Counted from the stretch's first letter, positions 34,040 through 45,717 are shown. The stretch: 64,000 bases of DNA from Avena insularis (GCA_023614405.1 CM042694.1:111970685-112034684); one strand, 5' to 3'. A program made the numbers and translations. Notes: generated by a model from the sequence alone, not told the origin.

Positions 34040-35502
34040 TTCTCATAACAAGTGGAAGGTAAACAAAAGCATGAATATACTTGGAATAGCATAAGCTAGT
34101 AGGTAGGTATGGTGGACTCTTTGGAAAAACTTGGTTTAGGGAGTTGGATGCATGAGTGGAACTCATACTTTGTTGTGGAGGCTAGCAAAAGACTGGGAGC
34201 GACAAACTAAGAGAGCAATAATGGCCATAATCATGCAGAGCGACAAAACACCATTGATCAAAGCATAAAGTGATACTACAAGTTGAAAACTAAAGGATCA
34301 TAAAGGCTATGGTGACTTGAGATAGTCATAACATGGTGTGAGCATGTGCCAAGTCAACCCAAATAAAGCATCAAAGGAGAATACCACTATACTATGCTTT
34401 AATATGCTAAAACAACGCATGATTCATCCAAGGCACATTAAGCAATCTCAATTGTTTATAACAAGTCATGCTACAGCAAAGAATACTAAGCATAAAGCCA
34501 AAACAATATCAAGCATGGCATGACAAAGCATAACCACAGTCAAAAACGAGCTCTTTTTACCACATAATCATGAACTTTCCTACTCTTTTCCAAACCAAAC
34601 CAAACTATTTGCAAACCAAAGTGTGAAAGAGGGGGTCCAACCAACTTATTCATAAAACTAAGAAAACCAAGCAAACTAAAAAACAAAAACGAAAACAAAA
34701 AAGAAGACGCTTCAAGAGAAACACAACTGTGCACGAAACAATAAAAATGAAGCGTTTTGAAGAAACCTGGATTTTTTATTGATTAAGAAGGGGATGCCTT
34801 GGGCATCCCCAAGCTTTGACGCTTGTACTTCTTGGATATTTCTTGGGGTGACACGCGTGGAATCCCCAAGCTTGAGCTTTAGTCCATCCTTCATCTCATT
34901 ACTCATTTCTTCCATACACCTGAAATTTTTTCTTCATACAAAACTTCACACAATCTCATTAGCAACATTAGTGCACTTAAGATAAATAAGTCTCAAGGTT
35001 CAGTTCTAACACCAAAACTTCCATTAGAACACTATATACTGTAGCACTGCCCTCAAAAAGCTCAATTCCCCAAAGGAACTCAAGAAGGAACTAACAAGAA
35101 GCAAATGCAGAAAATGGCAGAAATCTGTCAAAACAGACCAGCAGGTAAAGACGAATTTTTTCAAAGACCTTATGTTGCTCAAATCAAAAAGTGTTGAACT
35201 AACGAAAGTTAGATAACAACCTGGGGCAGAAGAACAAAACATTATAGCTCAATCCGACGTACAGAGCTCTCTCAGGAATTTGTACGGTGAAGCACAAAAA
35301 TCTGTTTCGGGACAGCAACTTTCCCAATCATTACTTCACTCTCATTAGAGGTTACTCTTGGCACAAAAAGCAAATAAAAAGGATAAGGAGAGGTTATTAC
35401 AGAGGTAATAACTTCCAAGACTCATCTAAAACTCTTGGGTTATATCCCAACAAGTACTTTTCTTTAACGCCTTTAAGTTAGGCATAAGAAGCAAAGAAAG
35501 AA
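34040..35502 (-). other. S2 internal non-coding region
   Basis: It is collinear and very similar to S1 270-1748 and has no convincing frame. It includes the repeated phrase GGGGATGCCTTGGGCATCCC (34792-34811; S1 1027-1046), a 20-bp perfect palindrome conserved in both elements, then GGAATCCCCAAGCTTGAGC. Confidence 0.7.
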
Positions 35503-36126
35503 TCAAGTGTTCTCAAATGAAGAAGCATTAAGATCAATACCAGAAATATTTTCAACAAGGCATGGTATATCATCCAAATAAGTTCTAGAGGATCCTCTCT
35601 CAATGCTCTTGGGTTCACTATTCTCATCAAAAGGGTTTGCAGGAACAATCCAATCAAGATTCTTTTCTATGGCATCATGTATTGCTACTAGTTTAAAGGG
35701 TATTGGTATCTTAGGTTCCTCCCCATTAGGTTAGGTTTTGTTCATCTTTTCTCGCGTACCAACAACATCTACACATGAGCCTAGCATATTGAAACGTTCA
35801 AAGACTTTCCTAGCTTCCTTGGCAACATCATAGAAATCCTTAAACAAAGTTTCTAGAATAAAATCCCTCTTTTCAGGATCCTCAATTTCTTTAAGCTTAA
35901 GAAACATTACTTGCATTAAGGGGTTGAGGTTAACAAACCTAGCTTCTAACATGTGAATTAAAGAAGCTGCAGCAATCTCATAATTTGGAGCGAGTTCTAC
36001 AAGGGATCTATCCTCAGTATCTTCATGTTTGCTAACATGATTAAAGAATTCTTCAATATTGTCTTTCCCAATTATAGAAACACTACCAATTGGAAGGTCT
36101 TTTAGGGTGAATGTAGGGATCAACAT
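35503..36126 (-). pseudogene. Gag-like protein of S2, one in-frame stop
   Basis: From ATG at 36126 the frame reads MLIPTFTLKDLPIGSVSI, then NYEIAAASLIHMLEARFVNL, LFKDFYDVAKEARKVFERF, to a TAA at about 35731. It continues in the same frame (PNGEEPKIPIPFKLVA, ... IDLNASSFENT) to TGA at 35503. The 208-codon length and helix-rich text fit a Gypsy gag N-terminal domain. It shares only the C-terminal NASSFENT with the S1 protein, so S1 and S2 keep different parts of a longer ancestral frame. Confidence 0.65.
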
Positions 36127-36326
36127 GGTGAGCTAAGGGAGAGGTGACAACTAAGGGAGACTTAATTTTTTTGTGTTTTTAAATAAGAAAGCAAACAAGT
36201 AAAACTAATTTTTTTGGATTTTTGAAGAACAAAACAAACAAACAAAGCAAAAAGGAAACTAAGCAAAACAAAAACAACAAAGTAAAGCGATTGGTTATGA
36301 GGGACTCCCCTTGTGAAGATGTCCTT

Positions 36327-36347
36327 GACTCCCCGGCGACGGCGCCA
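36327..36347 (-). other. Primer-binding site of S2 (tRNA-Asp type)
   Basis: It reads TGGCGCCGTCGCCGGGGAG on the minus strand, one base different from S1 (GTCGCC instead of GTTGCC), 10 nt inside the 5' LTR. Confidence 0.85.
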
Positions 36348-36357
36348 GAAAATCGCT

Positions 36358-37673
36358 TGATGGCTCAATACACGGTGCCCAGAAAAGTGCTTGGTGCGTG
36401 GTGTTGATGTAGAGCTCGTTGGGAACCCCAAGAGGAAGGTATGATGAGCACAACAAAAAGTTTCCCTCATTTATGAAACCAAGGTTTAATCGAACCAGTA
36501 GGAGCAAGGAAACACCTAAAAGGTGTTACTAGCTGAGCTTTGGCAGGGCGCACTACCGGTGCTAGTAGCAACGTGGAGACCTACACAAGACAACCACAGA
36601 ACTTTGTCCCCAACTTGCGATGAGGTTGTCAATCTCATCGTGTTTTATGGAAAACAAAGGATTAAATGTATCGAATGGAAAGAAGTAAAAGTTTGCAGAA
36701 AATAAACACAAAGCAGTAAAAGATTGTAGATTGTATGTAAAGACAAAGGACCGGGATCCATAGTTCACTAGAGGTGGCTCTCCTTAGATAGATAACATGT
36801 TGGGTAAACAAATTACAGCGGGGCAATTGACAAACACCAAGAAAGCAATATATGCATATACTAATCATCTTGACTCCTTTGAGACTTGATTGGGCATTAC
36901 AACATAATACATAGACCGCCATCCAACTGCATCTATGACTAATAATCCACCTCCAGGTTATCATTCGAACCCCCTCTAGTATTAAGTTGCAAGCAACAGG
37001 TTATTGCTTTACGAACTGCATGTAAAGTAAACAATACAATTGTTCTATGAACAAAAGATCATTGTTTTCTCCCTAGTAGCAACAGCACATCTAGTACCTT
37101 AGAGATTTCTGTCACTTCCCCAGATTACCAGAGGCATGAACCCACTATCGAGCATAAATACTAACTCTTGGAGTTGCTAGCATCTACTTGGCCAAGATAG
37201 CTACTAACGACGGAAAGCATGCAAGATCTCAAATAACAAAGACATGATAGAATCAATAATCAATCTGAAATAGCATCTCAATATTCATCGGATCCCCGCA
37301 AACACAACATGTATGGATTACAAATAGATGATCTTGATCATGAACGGAGGTCGGCGGACCACCACTGGCGGGCGCCTCGGCGCATGCCAGTGGTGTGGCC
37401 GACCCGCCCTCTCCGCCTCATATTCTGGCACTTGATCCCTTCCGGAAAAATAGGCACTTTGGCTTTTGTACCGTCCAATTCCGAGAATATTCATTTTCTG
37501 ACTTTTCTGGAACCAAAAACAACAGAAAACAGGCAGCTGGCACTGTGGCTCTTGTTAATAGGTTAGTCCAAGAAATCATAATAAAAGTACTCCCAAGTTG
37601 GAACAAAACACAAGAAATTGGATAAAACTAAGCATGGAACATCAAAAATTATAGATACATTTGCAATGTATCA
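36358..37673 (-). repeat. S2 5' LTR (1316 bp, internally deleted)
   Basis: It has TG...CA ends identical in position to the other S LTRs. At 37350 it jumps from GATCATGAACGGAGG to GTCGGCGGACC, skipping about 260 bp present in the 3' LTR (about 22508-22770), which accounts for the length difference of 256 bp. Confidence 0.87.
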
Positions 37674-40600
37674 CTCATCGCGTTGGACACTGTCTGCAGG
37701 GACGTGCTCCTTTTTTCATTGCCAAGGGGCCCACGATCTCGTCTCCCCTATGCCTACCTGCGGCTGCTTGACAGATCCCCATGACGCGCACAAGTGTTGG
37801 TCAGTTGTTTGAACCAAGTTCGACTCCAGCATCTGTTCGTGTGTGTGGTACTGTGGTGGTCCTATGCCGGTGGTTGTGGGTGCTCAGCTGTGTTGGTGAT
37901 GTGCAGGTAGTAATCTGGTGGTGTGATGTGAGGATGTGATGCTCGTGTGTGGAGATGGATACGCGAATGTTGCAGATGTGGTGGTGGTGATGTATGTGTG
38001 GAGATAGGGCGCGCACAACCCCGACTACCTTGGCTACTTCCGAACCGACGCGACATTAAGAGAAGGCGGAGCCGATGCACGAAGATGAACTATCGAGACG
38101 GTACTTGAAGTCCACCGATGCGAACTCCAAGTCTGTCATCGGCACCGAGGTCAGAACTCCAAGATCTTATTCGTGGAAACCGAAGGCCTTGATCCCGGAG
38201 TCCGAGACCACACCCGAACCTCGTTGAACCCTCGGAGCCCAAGATCGCCGAGTCCCCATGTGTGACCCCTTTTCCTGAGACCCTTATTTTTATAATATGA
38301 CATTATCAAATGTTGCATATTAAATTGTTCATGATTGCATACATAATCATTGGGTTGGGGGCATTATGCCGATTCACCTCATAATTAAATATGGAGTGTT
38401 TATGCGGGATAACTTTGTCTTATTCTGGACTCTGTTTAAATTTGTGTAGCGAACCGATGCCATGTTTTGTCTTGTTAAGACAACATTTAATTTGCTAGGT
38501 TTCTAAATAACTTGAACCTATTAATTAATTATCGGGACTCCGGTTCCGCTTAATATTGCCTATTGCATCGCACCTTTGCCATGCCATGCATCATATCATA
38601 AGCATGCCGGATCTTCTGTCATAGTATTAAATATTGCATCCGGTGTTTCTGCTAGTGTTTGCTTCTTTGCGGATTAGGCCGATGAGTGGATGCGAGTACT
38701 GACAAGTTCTCCGGATGAATCTCCAGCAGTGTTTTCCAGGCGAGCATTCTCCCCCTTTCTACCTATTTTGCATTTATAGTCTTTACTTCCTCCTGTTGAT
38801 CTATTGCTACCCGTATTGCGATGCTTTAGTTTACGTGCACCAATTATATTCCTTGCAACCCCTATATTGCCTTGGACACATCCTATTGCCTATTGTTTGA
38901 TAAATAGCCGGCCTTGCGAGTCGTAGTTACTTGCTCAGGTGCTGCTTCGCGTCGTTGTTGTTCCACCGTTATTGGAAGGTTGACACATGTTTAATGGTGG
39001 AGATGCTTAATGGTGGAGATGATCATGACTTTAAATACAACTATTAAATTGCTAGATATAACTAATGCAGAGGCATCGGTGGGCAATAGATGTTATTTGA
39101 TTCTTCCACGCTCACTTGTGTCCCGTAGGACCCCGAGTACTTGATACCTGTTCTTTGACTATTCGCACTATTCACATACGGGAGAGTCTATGAATCCTCC
39201 TTAGCCAGAGCTTGATTCATTTCTTATTTCTTGGGGCCATAAACTAGTTTAGGGCTTTATTACTATCCTGTACTTATGCCATGCTTTACTGTTTTATTTA
39301 CGATTGTGCGTGGAGCACCTGTACTATTTTGGATGCGGAGTGTTTTCGCGGTATCGACAAGCCCAGTCACACTTTCGGGTTCCCAGTCGTTTACAGCCAT
39401 TGACGCAAACCCTGGGTCCGTTCCGGAGCCGGCCAACTTCGTTGCGGGTAGCTTAGTGGGGTGTCCCCCTGAAATATTTTATGAATCCTGTGATTGCTTT
39501 GTCGTGAAAGCCTCTGGGTTTTGATTTGGTTTTTTCGAGGTTGATCGTGTGTGTGTTGCTATTTGTGCACCCCTGCAAGGTAAATCTTTCTAAAAGCCGT
39601 GTTCGCGGTTATGGACGATTTGGAGCACAGTATCTCGATCATAGACAAGCATAACTAAAGTAGTGCTATAAATTTGACTTAATATATGACTAGTAATTAG
39701 CTTCAGCATAATGGAATGGATAATAAAAGTGCCAACAACTGCTGGGTTTGGGATGTCACCTGCTAATTGTATCTCACTAGTAATTACTGCAACCACAACT
39801 GATTGGTTAATTAAAACTGCCAACTACTTATGCTATCAGGATGACTCATGCTATCTATATCTGACTAGTAAGTGCTTCAACTATAATGGAATGAATAAAA
39901 CTGCCAACTGTGTGAGTTCCTTGGTTTGACTTCCTTTTTTGGTCTCGAGGGGGAATACCAGGATGGGTATGATTAGTGTTAGTATCAAATTGGATCCGAA
40001 TAGGTCTCTCTTATCCCTCTCTAATAGCCGACCGATGAATTGAGTCTCTATAGGTTGTTTAGTGCATGCTTCGTTGCCGCTTCAGTCCACCATACCTATG
40101 TAGGCGAGAGCTGCTGAATTCTAGCCTCGCCGTGTACTGGCCTCAGTACTGACGCTCCTCTTTTTCCTTTGCCCTTTGTCGGCACCCCTTTTGTTTTAGC
40201 AGGGTTACCCTTTCGGCTTGGCCTGGGCAGGGTTATAGACGCCATTGGTTATTCTTCAGGGCTCTTAGCCCCATTTGCATCTTGTCCGTAGTCGGACGCC
40301 CTATCGTTTTCAAGGTGATTTGGATCTTTGTATAGTATATCTGTATTCTTGAATCATGGAGTCGTTGTTGTATCTATATATGTTCTGTGGGTTCCATCGT
40401 GGACTAATGTGTAATGGTATTACTTCGTTTTCCACCCGCACGAAAGTGCCTGGTAGGCGTCCTTGAATCATTTCTATGCGGGTTTGGCGGAAAGGGCTAA
40501 AACTTGCATAGGGCCGATTTGAGGGTGCTACAGCCGACCATGGTGGCGAGGGAGGAGGGGACTACAACGCTCTACCGCCTCTTCTTCGTCGCCCATTGGG

Positions 40601-41457
40601 CTTCTTCTCTCTAGCGTGTCGGCACGGCGACACAGAGACGCTCTGGCTGTACTCCTACGCGCTCCTCCGGCGGAAGATCGTCATGGATGCGGCCGTGAGC
40701 GGGAGCCCCTTCAATAAGTGATGTGTCCCTAGGTCTAGGCACTATCTTCGGTTGCAGAGACTGGAAGTGGCGATGTCTCTCCTGGCCAACCGAGGTGGCG
40801 AGGAGGAGAGGTATTGCAAAGAGGCGTGGGTGAAGAAGCCTCTCCTGGCCGACGGTGGAGGCGAGGGGAAGAGGCTCTCTTTTGCAACGCCCTCTGCTAC
40901 TTGGAGATGGTGCTGCAGATTCTGGATTCGATGCTACTGTATCTTCTGCGGCTTCTCCTCCTCATCTCGGGAAGGAGCTCTGAGGAGGGAGCTTGGTTTC
41001 CTTGAGCACTGTCGATGGATCCTGGCTAATTGTTGTGGTTTCTCTTTGGATCGTCTTCGCTTCCTGGGAGTTGAGGTTGCAACTGGATGGGGAGGTCCTC
41101 CAAGTAGCAGAGACGATGGTTGGCCTTGGAGTAGCGAAGCCATCTTCTTCTGCAGTTCCAAATCAGAGGCAGTTAGCCAGCTGGTTATCCTGGCCAAGAG
41201 GCCTTTGAGCTTGCCGGCGATTTGTTCCGGCGTATCTTCAACCTCCATCGAGAGGCCCACCAGTTGCATAGTCGGTTTGGAAGAAGGACCTGATTGCTTT
41301 CTCTTGTTTATCTCTAGGGTTCTTTTTGTAAAGCGCATGGACTTGGTTGTAGTTTCCTTTTGTTTAAGGTCCTACGCGAAAATTTGTATCTCCACCGTCT
41401 TACTTTAATGAAAGGCTTCTAGCCCCTTCCAGGGGCTCCCCTCCGTTCAAAAAAAAA

Positions 41458-41717
41458 CACAAGTGACTTGGCTTGTTTCGGCGCCTGTTTGGTTGCCCAA
41501 ATATCTTTGCGTGTTATTTCGCCATTTGTGCAATAAAAAAGGGCGAAATATTTGGGTAACCAAACAAAAAGTAGTACTACCTCCAATCCTAAACAAGTGT
41601 TTCTAACTGGCTCCAACACTTATTTTTGAATTTAGTGATCTTACCACCAAATTGCACATAGCTCACAACACAAGATATATAGCACAACATATACTAAGAT
41701 TGTTTATAACCATGACA
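41458..41717 (+). repeat. Low-copy segment F, copy a (right part)
   Basis: It starts with the right 13-bp target duplication (41458-41470) and continues GCTTGTTTCGGCGCC, as at 43747. It aligns with 43733-43860 through GGTTGCCCAAA and AGTACTACCTCC, and then diverges. Confidence 0.72.
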
Positions 41718-41889
41718 CTCCCTCCGTTTAGAAATTTAAGACATTCTAACTTTGTAAAATGAATGTATCTAGACACTTTTTAGTGTATAGTTTTACTCGG
41801 ACCTCCACAAATATATACACTAATATATGTCTAGAAACATTCGACTCACAAAGCTATAAAACGTCTTATATTTCTGAAACGGATGGGCT
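41718..41889. mobile_element. Stowaway-type MITE
   Basis: It begins CTCCCTCCGTTTAGAAAT and ends ATTTCTGAAACGGATGGG, with internal inverted text (GTATCTAGACAC and GTCTAGAAAC). TA duplications are not clean, so the ends are approximate. Confidence 0.65.
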
Positions 41890-41904
41890 AGTTAGCATGT
41901 TATC

Positions 41905-42600
41905 CCCGAATGCCGTACGTCGTCAAGGAAAAGCAAAGCACCGTCAGTGCAGCCGAAACCGATGGAGCCATCAGATGCCAGGGTGGCACCGTGACGTGCG
42001 TCCGTGCATGAACCACTTGGCCAATGACGTGTCACTCAGCCACCGGCCATCGGCGGTCAGGGGCGCCGTGGGCTGGGCGGGTGACGTGTGCGTTGCTTGG
42101 TTCCTAGGTCCTGGATCGACCACGTCAACGTGCTGCTTGCTCTGAGCCGGCGACTTTCTCGCCGAGCTGGACGCTATGTGGACCAAGTCCTGAACTCCTC
42201 CTGTTCAGCCAATTAGCTCCCGTCCCCCTTGAACTCGAACGTAAAGAAACAATAATTATTCTTTCAGGGTTTCTGGACTAGTACGTCTGTACGGCGCATA
42301 AATAGCTGAACAGCCGTGACGTTGCTGATTCTACAAAAAGAGTAGAGACGTTGCTACTGCCCTCCATGACACTGTTTTACCAGAAACCAGTGGTCGCCGC
42401 GGTAGAGTGGTACGTACATTTGGACGGCCAGGATCCAATCCTTTGCTGCGGGAGAGCCATCCTCTACCGTCTGTGCGTCGGTCACCGGCAAAGGTAACGG
42501 GATCAGTGGTAGTGCGCCCGGGACACGTACGCCGCCAGTTCAAGGGGCAACCAAAATCAATTCTTCTTCGCGCGCTCAGAACCAGTGTAGTGGTCATCCA
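41905..42600 (+). repeat. Low-copy duplicated segment, copy D2
   Basis: The best-preserved counterpart of D1 (6735-7450), sharing order and orientation through GACGTGTCACTCAGCCACCG, GATCGACCACGTCAACGTG, GAGCCGGCGACTTTCTCGCC, ACGGCCAGGAT and CGGGACACGTACGC. Insertions and deletions of tens of bases separate the copies. Confidence 0.65.
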
Positions 42601-43304
42601 AGTTGCTACGGCACATGACTTACTATTCAGTAACTTCTTTTTTTCCCACGGTGAAGTTGATGATGCTAATTGCGTCGTGTGCACGTTGCAATAGATCTTG
42701 CTCATGGCCCATTGATCGGGCCTCTCCTATCCTTCCCCCTGCCGGTCGAGGTATCCTGGGCGGGTAAAGTTACTCCATTTAATTTTTTATTATTTAGCAT
42801 GTTGCAAAGATGAGATAAGATGAGTGCAATGCATGTATACGCGTGTATTGCCTTCGAAACCATCCTTATATAAAGACAACGTACATCCCCCATACTTTTT
42901 GTTAGGCGCTTAATTAAGCAATATTCCCCCAGTCGGAACATCCTCCGACTCTCTAGCTCGACTCCTGCCCACAAACTCTTGTAGAATGTGGTTGTTGGCC
43001 TTCTTCCTACACTAGGACACCGGATAGCCATCCATCGCCGATAGTGCTACCTCAATTGGACAACTAGGGTCCGTGTTCTCGTCCATCCATTTCTCAAAAC
43101 CATCTAGTCTAGTCCTCCAAACAAGCTCACATTCATGGAAAACTGAGGTTTCAGCCGCTAAAACTTTTAGCCTTCAGAAGTTGCTAATGGTCGCTAGAAT
43201 GTTGTGTATAGTGGACTCCCGAAACACAAGGCTATTCTAACAATCCTGCCCCGTCTTGGTTGGTGTTGCTGCTGCAACAAAGGGAAGAGATTGAGGCGTT
43301 GCTG
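42601..43304. other. Intergenic low-copy-looking stretch
   Basis: No gene, element terminus or RNA gene recognised. Composition is mixed. Confidence 0.45.
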
Positions 43305-43560
43305 TTGCAGCTTGATCGACACGTCTTTTACCAGGACGGGATTAACCATGCATGCACGTCGCCGTCGCACAGCCGCAATACGTGGACGCCATCAGTGCTA
43401 GTAGCTAGCTGGAGATCGACGGACGGACATCGACACTGCAGTCACGCGGGCGCTCACGGCCAGTGAATGGATCAACGGACAAAGCGGTCGTTGCAGTGTT
43501 GTCCCTGGAGGGCACGCGGCGATCAAGGTCAATACTGGAGTCGTAGCAAGCAAACCACCG
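43305..43560 (+). repeat. Low-copy duplicated segment, copy D4 (partial)
   Basis: It shares TCGACACGTCTTTTACCAGG and GCACGTCGCCGTC with D1 near 7187-7242 and continues with weaker similarity. It lies between D2 and F-b, as if part of a second duplication unit. Confidence 0.5.
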
Positions 43561-43682
43561 TACGTGCCGATGAATTACTGCCTCCGTTCCAATGGAGCTG
43601 AGCTCTCCTGCCTATGACACCGATTAGAAAACGCTACTGTATCATGATTTCCTTTAGGCCGGACTCTCTCTAGAGCGTGTTT

Positions 43683-43890
43683 TGGTTACTCAAACTCGTA
43701 TTTTCCCTTTTGGCCAGCTGCATGCGGCCACAAGTGACCTGGCTTGTTTCGGCGCCTTTTTGGTTGCCCAAAATGTAAAATATTTGGGAAACCTAACAAA
43801 AAACAGTACTACCTCCGATCCTAAATAAGTGCTTCGAACTAGCTCAGACACTTTTTTTTTCTAGGATACATCCTGGGATCGGAGGTGTAC
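43683..43890 (+). repeat. Low-copy segment F, copy b (empty site)
   Basis: It is uninterrupted through GCGGCCACAAGTGACCTGGCTTGTTTCGGCGCC, the site occupied by the 14830-41457 retroposon in copy a. It ends in a foldback with ACCTCCGATCCTA near 43813 and its inverse near 43875, the remains of a Stowaway-like MITE. Confidence 0.7.
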
Positions 43891-43978
43891 CAAACATATA
43901 TTACTAGAAGAAAGACCTAGACAGCCAAAACAACGTCAAGAATGGCTACAACTCGACATCACACGATACACGACATAC

Positions 43979-44969
43979 TGTTGAAAATATAAGCAATAAT
44001 CCATATGATTTAATCCGAATAATAAACTGATAAAGCATGATCATACATATAGTACCAAAACTAATCATGCAGATCAACAAAGTAGATGAACAGATTAAAT
44101 CTAAATAAGATAAACCTATCACATCTAAACCAATCGCTAGAATAAACAACTCTAGCAAAATCTGAAAGAGAAAGTTCAGGATTACGTATGGTAAAGCGGC
44201 GGCAGCAACAACATCGTCGGCCATGTCATCGATGTAGAGGCTGCTGATGTCCGGAAAGAAGTCCTCGTCGGGGAAGGAGTCGTCCGTGATGGCGCCAGTA
44301 GTCGCGCGGAAGCGCTCCCCAAAAACCTGATCGCCCCTCACCCGTACAGGTTCACAAGAAGGCAGGGTTCCGGAGGCCTGCTGTACCGATCTGCGGTGCA
44401 CACCGCAAGCCGAGATGGGAAAGACGAAGGCGGTGGCGCAATAGATTGGAAGAAGACGCATGTGGTAAGCGGTGCCGATTAGGTTTAGCGTAGATGCTTA
44501 TATAGCGCAAGTCAGGGAGATCGTGGGGCTCAGTCCACGTCCGAGTCGGTAACAGCCCACGTCCCATAAAGACTGGAAACGGCTGACTAATTAAGGCGTC
44601 CATTAATGACTCATAATTAATTCATGATTAATTTTCCCAACTAGCAAAAATAAAGTTCGGCTCAGCGAGATTCCCGCGACGCGCGCGCGTCGTGACGAGG
44701 CGAGGCGAGGCGAGGTGAGGCGTGGCTTGGCGAGGCGAGGCGGGCGGCGTCGGAGGAAGAGTGCGCGAGAGCTACTCTTCTTCTCATACCTTAGTGAGTG
44801 GTGGAACAGCCTAGTATATAAGGAGGTGTAACTCTCACTCAACTAGCAATGTGGGACTAAATTTTTAGCACCACTTGCACAGCCATATACTGCCATGCAC
44901 AAATAGACCAAAAAGAATCTCAGAATTTATCTAATAGGCCAACAGTCCAAAACTCACTAAATTCTAACA
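43979..44969 (-). repeat. Copia LTR, 991 bp
   Basis: It starts TGTTAGAATTTAGTGAG at 44969 and ends TATTTTCAACA at 43979 (minus). Two TATA-like sites lie on the minus strand near 44815 and 44500. A (CGAGG)n/(CGAGGCGAGG) run lies at 44696-44745. Open frames inside it, including a 171-codon one at 44461-43946, are LTR sequence and are not called as genes. Confidence 0.75.
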
Positions 44970-45492
44970 ATCCCTCACAAAGTCACATTGGCACATCACC
45001 CCACTTCCATTCCAGAATATTGTTTTATATATTGGTGTGTAGTGGAGACTGTTAAGTTGAACTTCCACGTTAAACTTCATGCTACACTAGCAAGCAACTT
45101 GAATAGTGGACTATGCCTTGAACTACAAGTTTTCCGTACACTAGTTTCATACAAAATCTAGACCGGTACAGGGCTACCGCAGGGCTTTTTCGCGGTTTGG
45201 AGCTTATGTGTCATACTCCAGGGCCTTTCACGAGTTTATTAGAGAGTACCCAACTCTCACGAACTGCGACGTTTAACAGTCAAACTCATATAAGTGTGTT
45301 CCTCAATAGATGTTCTGGAGGACAACATCTCTGCTTAGAAAAGCCACTTAGAACACATTAAGATAAATATCAACCTGCCATGCAGAATAAGAGAGTATTG
45401 CATCTTTATGGAGATTTAAATATAATATGGACATACTCTGCTCTCAGCTGATCAACAGCTTGTCTCCCAGCTCTAATTCACGGGATCTCCAA

Positions 45493-45717
45493 TCACATAG
45501 AGTGGGTTACCACTACGAACAACTCATGTGTGGGTCTGAAACTCATCTCCCTCGATGCATTATCTATCACATTACGTGATAAACCCTTTGCGAAGGGATC
45601 TGCCAAGTTCTTAGATGTTTGGATGTAATCCAATGCAATAACTCTGGAGTTTCTTAGTTTCCTGACAGATTTCAATCTCCTCTTCACATGCCTTGATGAC
45701 TTCCTAAGTGGGACACA
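45493..45717 (-). pseudogene. Copia RNase H C-terminal end
   Basis: The frame reads MKRRLKSVRKLRNSRVIALD and YIQTSKNLADPFAKGLSRNV, the last segment of Copia pol (the NLADPFTKGL motif). Only about 70 residues remain before the CACTA junction. Confidence 0.8.

Larger units (their letters stand above)
21518..37673 (-). mobile_element. Sabrina-like non-autonomous Gypsy element S2, both LTRs present
   Basis: It is flanked by the 5-bp duplication CTCAT. In minus orientation: 5' LTR 36358-37673, PBS 36327-36347, gag-like frame 36126-35503, non-coding internal region, polypurine tract next to 23090, 3' LTR 21518-23089. It is interrupted by a Copia element (24392-34034); without it S2 is about 6.5 kb. 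It shares LTR, PBS and non-coding region with S1, but its coding core is different. Confidence 0.9.
15206..40532 (+). mobile_element. Long-LTR, nearly empty retrotransposon (LARD/TRIM-like layout)
   Basis: Two LTRs of about 4.2 kb begin TGTGGCGTCCCGCTAAAATC (15206) and TGTGTCATCTCGCTAAAATC (20250), and both end GAGGGTGCTACA (19455 and 40532). The target duplication is TCCGA (15201-15205) against GCCGA (40533-40537), one mismatch. The internal domain is only about 0.8 kb and has no gag or pol. The second LTR is interrupted by S2 (21518-37673). Without S2 the element would be about 9.2 kb. It depends on enzymes from elsewhere; the autonomous partner cannot be named from this window. Confidence 0.85.
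20250..40532 (+). repeat. 3' LTR of the long-LTR element, interrupted by S2
   Basis: The LTR sequence occupies 20250-21517 and 37679-40532 (about 4.1 kb). At the break, CTCAT is present on both sides (21513-21517 and 37674-37678), the 5-bp duplication of the S2 insertion. The left part corresponds to 15206-16560 of the 5' LTR and the right part to 16561-19455. Confidence 0.85.
14830..41457 (+). mobile_element. Short poly-A retroposon (LINE-derived?), split by a 25-kb nest
   Basis: A perfect 13-bp duplication CACAAGTGACTTG (14817-14829 and 41458-41470) flanks an insertion ending in CCGTTC plus A9 (41443-41457). The paralogue at 43683-43890 shows the empty site. The element's own sequence is 14830-15205 plus 40538-41457, about 1.3 kb. 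The left part is a C/T-rich leader-like segment and the right part is GC-rich, with GTAAAGCGCATGGACTTGG and CTTACTTTAATGAAAGGC before the tail, a 3'-end style of grass LINEs. No reverse transcriptase is present. It could be a non-autonomous LINE derivative or a processed-transcript insertion. Confidence 0.75.
43979..45717 (-). mobile_element. 3' end of a Copia retrotransposon, truncated
   Basis: On the minus strand it runs from the end of pol (45717) through a short non-coding region and polypurine tract (TTGTGAGGGAT next to 44970) into a complete LTR (44969-43979). The upstream part of pol is missing, cut at the junction with CACTA sequence at about 45718. Confidence 0.75.

Noticed and set aside
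43946..44461. 171-codon ORF with hydrophobic C-terminus
   Set aside because: It extends across a Copia LTR past its end at 43979, so it is LTR sequence and not a membrane protein gene.
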